Part shown: one piece after another, positions 37,838 through 39,803 of the stretch
Layout of the letters: every line of letters begins with the position of its first letter
Numbering within the stretch: position 1 is the stretch's first letter
Assembly (NCBI GenBank): GCA_035318985.1
Contig: DATHDP010000055.1
Location: 1-39,803, forward strand
Source of the DNA: VBAS01 sp035318985
GTDB taxonomy: Bacteria > Bacteroidota > Bacteroidia > Chitinophagales > Chitinophagaceae
Direction: 5' to 3'
Length of the DNA stretch: 39,803 bases
The notes under the pieces: model-generated
Database searches by the model: none
What the model was told of the DNA's origin: nothing
The model's input: the letters and a program-made list of their open reading frames with translations, nothing else
Position numbers and translations under genes: made by a program

Positions 37838-37921
37838 AACCATGATTTGAAGGATTAGAAAAGGATTTTTCGGAAATAAGTGAGTGAATATAGATTGAGT
37901 AAAGGGAGGATGTTCATTGTC

Positions 37922-37935
37922 CCCCGCTGACGGGG
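37922..37935 (+). other. Short GC-rich hairpin with flanking direct repeat in the P12-P13 gap
   Basis: CCCCG (37922-37926) and CGGGG (37931-37935) form a perfect 5-bp stem with loop CTGA. The word GGATGTTCA flanks it at 37908-37916 and 37938-37946, 30 bp apart. No T run follows, so it is not a standard intrinsic terminator. It is notable for its GC richness in an AT-rich region and could reduce read-through into P13 or be part of a small insertion. Confidence 0.4.
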
Positions 37936-37974
37936 TCGGATGTTCAACAAAAGTGAATACTCAACTTGGGGTGG

Positions 37975-38062
37975 ATAAAAGATGAATAGAATTACCGAAC
38001 GTACAAGAGTGCGACGCAAGGGACGATGAATAGAATTACTAATGATGATAACATAAAACTCA
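37975..38062 (+). repeat. 88-bp repeated leader element, copy 2 (before P13)
   Basis: The copy lies 10,029 bp after copy 1 and ends 18 bp before the P13 start. The 31-bp core is 37997-38027. GATGAATAGAATTAC occurs as two perfect copies here (37981-37995 and 38025-38039, 44 bp apart), whereas in copy 1 both flanking words have drifted slightly. The two copies are in direct orientation around P9-P12, the arrangement that homologous recombination could use to delete or duplicate that block. Confidence 0.8.
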
Positions 38063-38080
38063 CCACCTAAAACTTATTTT

Positions 38081-39803
38081 ATGTTTAAAAATATTTATAA
38101 GATCGTTTTACGGAGTATGTGGCGCTACAAAGGTTACACCTTGCTCAATATTTTTGGAATGGGCATCGGACTTGCTGCCATCGTTTGGGGTTATCAAACA
38201 TATCGTTACAGTTTCAGTTTTGATAATTTTCATAAAGACCAGGAGAATGTTTACCGGGCTTTGACCTTTAAATCAGGTGCAAGTGAGATCAAAGGAATTT
38301 TTCCACTGGCAGCTGTAAAGCAGGCTCAGGGTGAATTTGCGGGGATCGCTGAAGCAGTACGACTTGATAGCCGCGGATTGAATGTAAAATATGATAAGAA
38401 TGAACCTTTTGCTGAACAAGCACATTTTACTGACCCCGCATTTTTTGATCTGTTCAATTTTCCGGTTGTTGCGGGTTCAAATAATATAACTGATAAAAAA
38501 TCAGTGCTGATCACTGAAGCAATTGCAAAAAAATATTTTGGTAAACAAGATCCTTTAGGTAAGGCATTGATCTTTTATTCGGATGATAACTATGCAATGC
38601 CGCTTACGGTAACTGGTGTATTGAAAGATATTCCTGTAAACTCTACCATACAATTCGGGTTCATCACCAATTTTGAAAATTATTTAAAAGGGGATGGATC
38701 AAAGATCGCTCCGGATGACTGGACATGGATGCTCGATGCAGCTTTTTTCAGAATTCCTAAAAAAGCTGATGTTCCACTAATTGCAAAGTCCTTTAATAAA
38801 TATTTACCGATACAAAATAAAGCCAGGGCAGATTGGAAAGCATCGGGCTTTAGACTTATTTCCTTATATGAAAATGCTATACAAAGTGATATTGACTCTA
38901 ATAATTTGCGTGATCGCCCCGAAGATTCGGCAGCATATGGCCCATTTATTCTTGCTATCCTGATCTTTCTTTCTGCGTGTCTTAATTTTTCTAACACTAC
39001 CGTTTCAAATGCGAACAGGAGATTAAAAGAAATTGGTATAAGAAAAGTAATGGGGAGTTCACACAAACAATTAGTCTTTCAATTATTGATCGAATGCTGT
39101 TTTATTGTATGTGTGTCAGTTCTGCTTTCTACTATTTTAAACCGGTTTTGGTTTCCTGCATTTAATGAAATGTTTAATGGTGTTAAGATCACCGCTGATT
39201 ATTTTAACGATCCCGGTCTCTTATTATTTATTGGCGGCGCTGTATTGTTAACTACATTACTTGCCGGTGCATACCCTGCATTTTATATCAGCCGGTTTAA
39301 TCCATCTACTATTTTTCGCGGGACGGTAAAATTTGGCGGCACAAACTTGTTTTCGAGAATAATGCTGGGTCTGCAATCATCGATTGCCATAATTACTGTT
39401 ATCGCCGGAATTGGTTTTGCACGTAATGCGGAGTTTCAAAAAAATTATAATTATGGTTATAATATTGAGAACACCATTGGAATGATCGTAACAGATACGA
39501 CAGCATTCGCTGCACTTAGAAATGAAGTAGCTGCTATACCACAGGTAACTGCATTAGCGGGTACCCGGAGTCATATTGGGTATGGTTATCGAAGCGTGGT
39601 GGCGGAAGCAGAAGGGAAAAAAGGTGAAACAAATTTTCTAGAAGTAGGACCGGCTTATATTAAGACTATGGATCTTAAAATGGCAGAGGGAAGAGAATTT
39701 GATGAACAAATGGAAGGGGACTATACAAAATCGATCCTAATAACGGAAAACCTGGCAGCAAATTATGGATGGAAGAATAAAGAGGCTTTAGGCAAACAGA
39801 TCT
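38081..39803 (+). CDS. Permease P13, FtsX/MacB-type, highly divergent (3' end outside window)
   Basis: 574 complete codons from ATG 38081 to the right edge, open throughout; the rest lies beyond the window. It starts MFKNIYKIVLRSMWRYKGYT, and TM1 ends in VWGYQTYRYSFSFDNFHKD rather than DELSYDRFH. TM2 reads ILAILIFLSACLNFSN, and the first coupling loop is NTTVSNANRRLKEIGIRKVMGSSHKQL, without the LSTAR element. TM3 is Cys-rich (IECCFIVCVSVLLS). TM5 is followed by the second periplasmic domain, cut near the LGKQI strand. Although diverged, LKEIGIRKVMG and AGAYPAFYISRFNP confirm the family. It sits after a 243-bp gap, so it may be separately transcribed or the first gene of a further block. Confidence 0.88.
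   Translation, partial: MFKNIYKIVLRSMWRYKGYTLLNIFGMGIGLAAIVWGYQTYRYSFSFDNFHKDQENVYRALTFKSGASEIKGIFPLAAVKQAQGEFAGIAEAVRLDSRGLNVKYDKNEPFAEQAHFTDPAFFDLFNFPVVAGSNNITDKKSVLITEAIAKKYFGKQDPLGKALIFYSDDNYAMPLTVTGVLKDIPVNSTIQFGFITNFENYLKGDGSKIAPDDWTWMLDAAFFRIPKKADVPLIAKSFNKYLPIQNKARADWKASGFRLISLYENAIQSDIDSNNLRDRPEDSAAYGPFILAILIFLSACLNFSNTTVSNANRRLKEIGIRKVMGSSHKQLVFQLLIECCFIVCVSVLLSTILNRFWFPAFNEMFNGVKITADYFNDPGLLLFIGGAVLLTTLLAGAYPAFYISRFNPSTIFRGTVKFGGTNLFSRIMLGLQSSIAIITVIAGIGFARNAEFQKNYNYGYNIENTIGMIVTDTTAFAALRNEVAAIPQVTALAGTRSHIGYGYRSVVAEAEGKKGETNFLEVGPAYIKTMDLKMAEGREFDEQMEGDYTKSILITENLAANYGWKNKEALGKQI

Noticed and set aside
37922..37935. Hairpin after P12 as an intrinsic terminator
   Set aside because: The stem is only 5 bp and no T run follows, so it is listed as a structure without a termination claim.
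38081..39803. P13 as a broken gene, because no stop-bounded frame is seen
   Set aside because: The frame is open from ATG 38081 to the last base. It is cut by the window edge, not by a mutation.

Overview
The window looks like chromosomal DNA of a Bacteroidota bacterium, and member families suggest Chitinophagaceae or a close relative. The evidence is AT-rich coding sequence, A-rich leaders with almost no Shine-Dalgarno sequences, roughly 800-residue two-module FtsX/MacB permeases ending in a KSLRTE-type tail, an NtrC-type regulator with a GAFTDA loop, and a PRC-barrel/small membrane protein pair. The genus assignment is inference. No tRNA, rRNA, transposase, integrase or CRISPR array was seen.

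Layout. Positions 1-902 (minus) hold two tandem paralogous small exported proteins, the second cut by the window edge. Positions 903-1264 are a divergent intergenic region with repeated ATGCGACA words. Positions 1265-2152 (plus) hold a small single-span membrane protein and a PRC-barrel protein. Positions 2165-4856 (minus) hold a two-component pair, a sigma-54-type response regulator followed by an overlapping NtrB/NtrY-like histidine kinase. Positions 4857-5190 are a divergent control region with 16-bp direct repeats and a leader hairpin. From 5191 the plus strand carries a membrane-fusion (HlyD/MacA-like) protein, a 68-residue exported Cys-containing peptide and one MacB/LolD-type ATPase. 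Then comes a run of 13 large permease genes (P1-P13) from 7436 to beyond the right edge. It is interrupted once, by a secreted DUF4097-like repeat protein at 26847-27878.

How it works together. The ATPase, fusion protein and FtsX-type permeases have the parts of a MacAB-type mechanotransmission pump, or of a lipoprotein/peptide exporter. The unusual point is stoichiometry: one ATPase and one fusion protein for at least 13 permeases. Cytoplasmic loops and C-terminal tails are near-constant across the permeases while the two periplasmic domains vary widely. The simplest model is a shared motor serving interchangeable permeases, controlled by the divergent two-component system. No outer-membrane TolC-type gene is in the window.

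The permeases fall into at least three sequence subfamilies that are interleaved along the array: A (P1, P4, P6, P7, P11), B (P2, P10) and C (P3, P5, P8), with P9, P12 and P13 more divergent. Most neighbours are separated by only 8-11 bp. The three larger gaps between permease blocks (before P4, P9 and P13) carry hairpins or repeats. The gaps before P9 and P13 share an 88-bp element (80/88 identical) that brackets P9-P12 as a roughly 10-kb unit.
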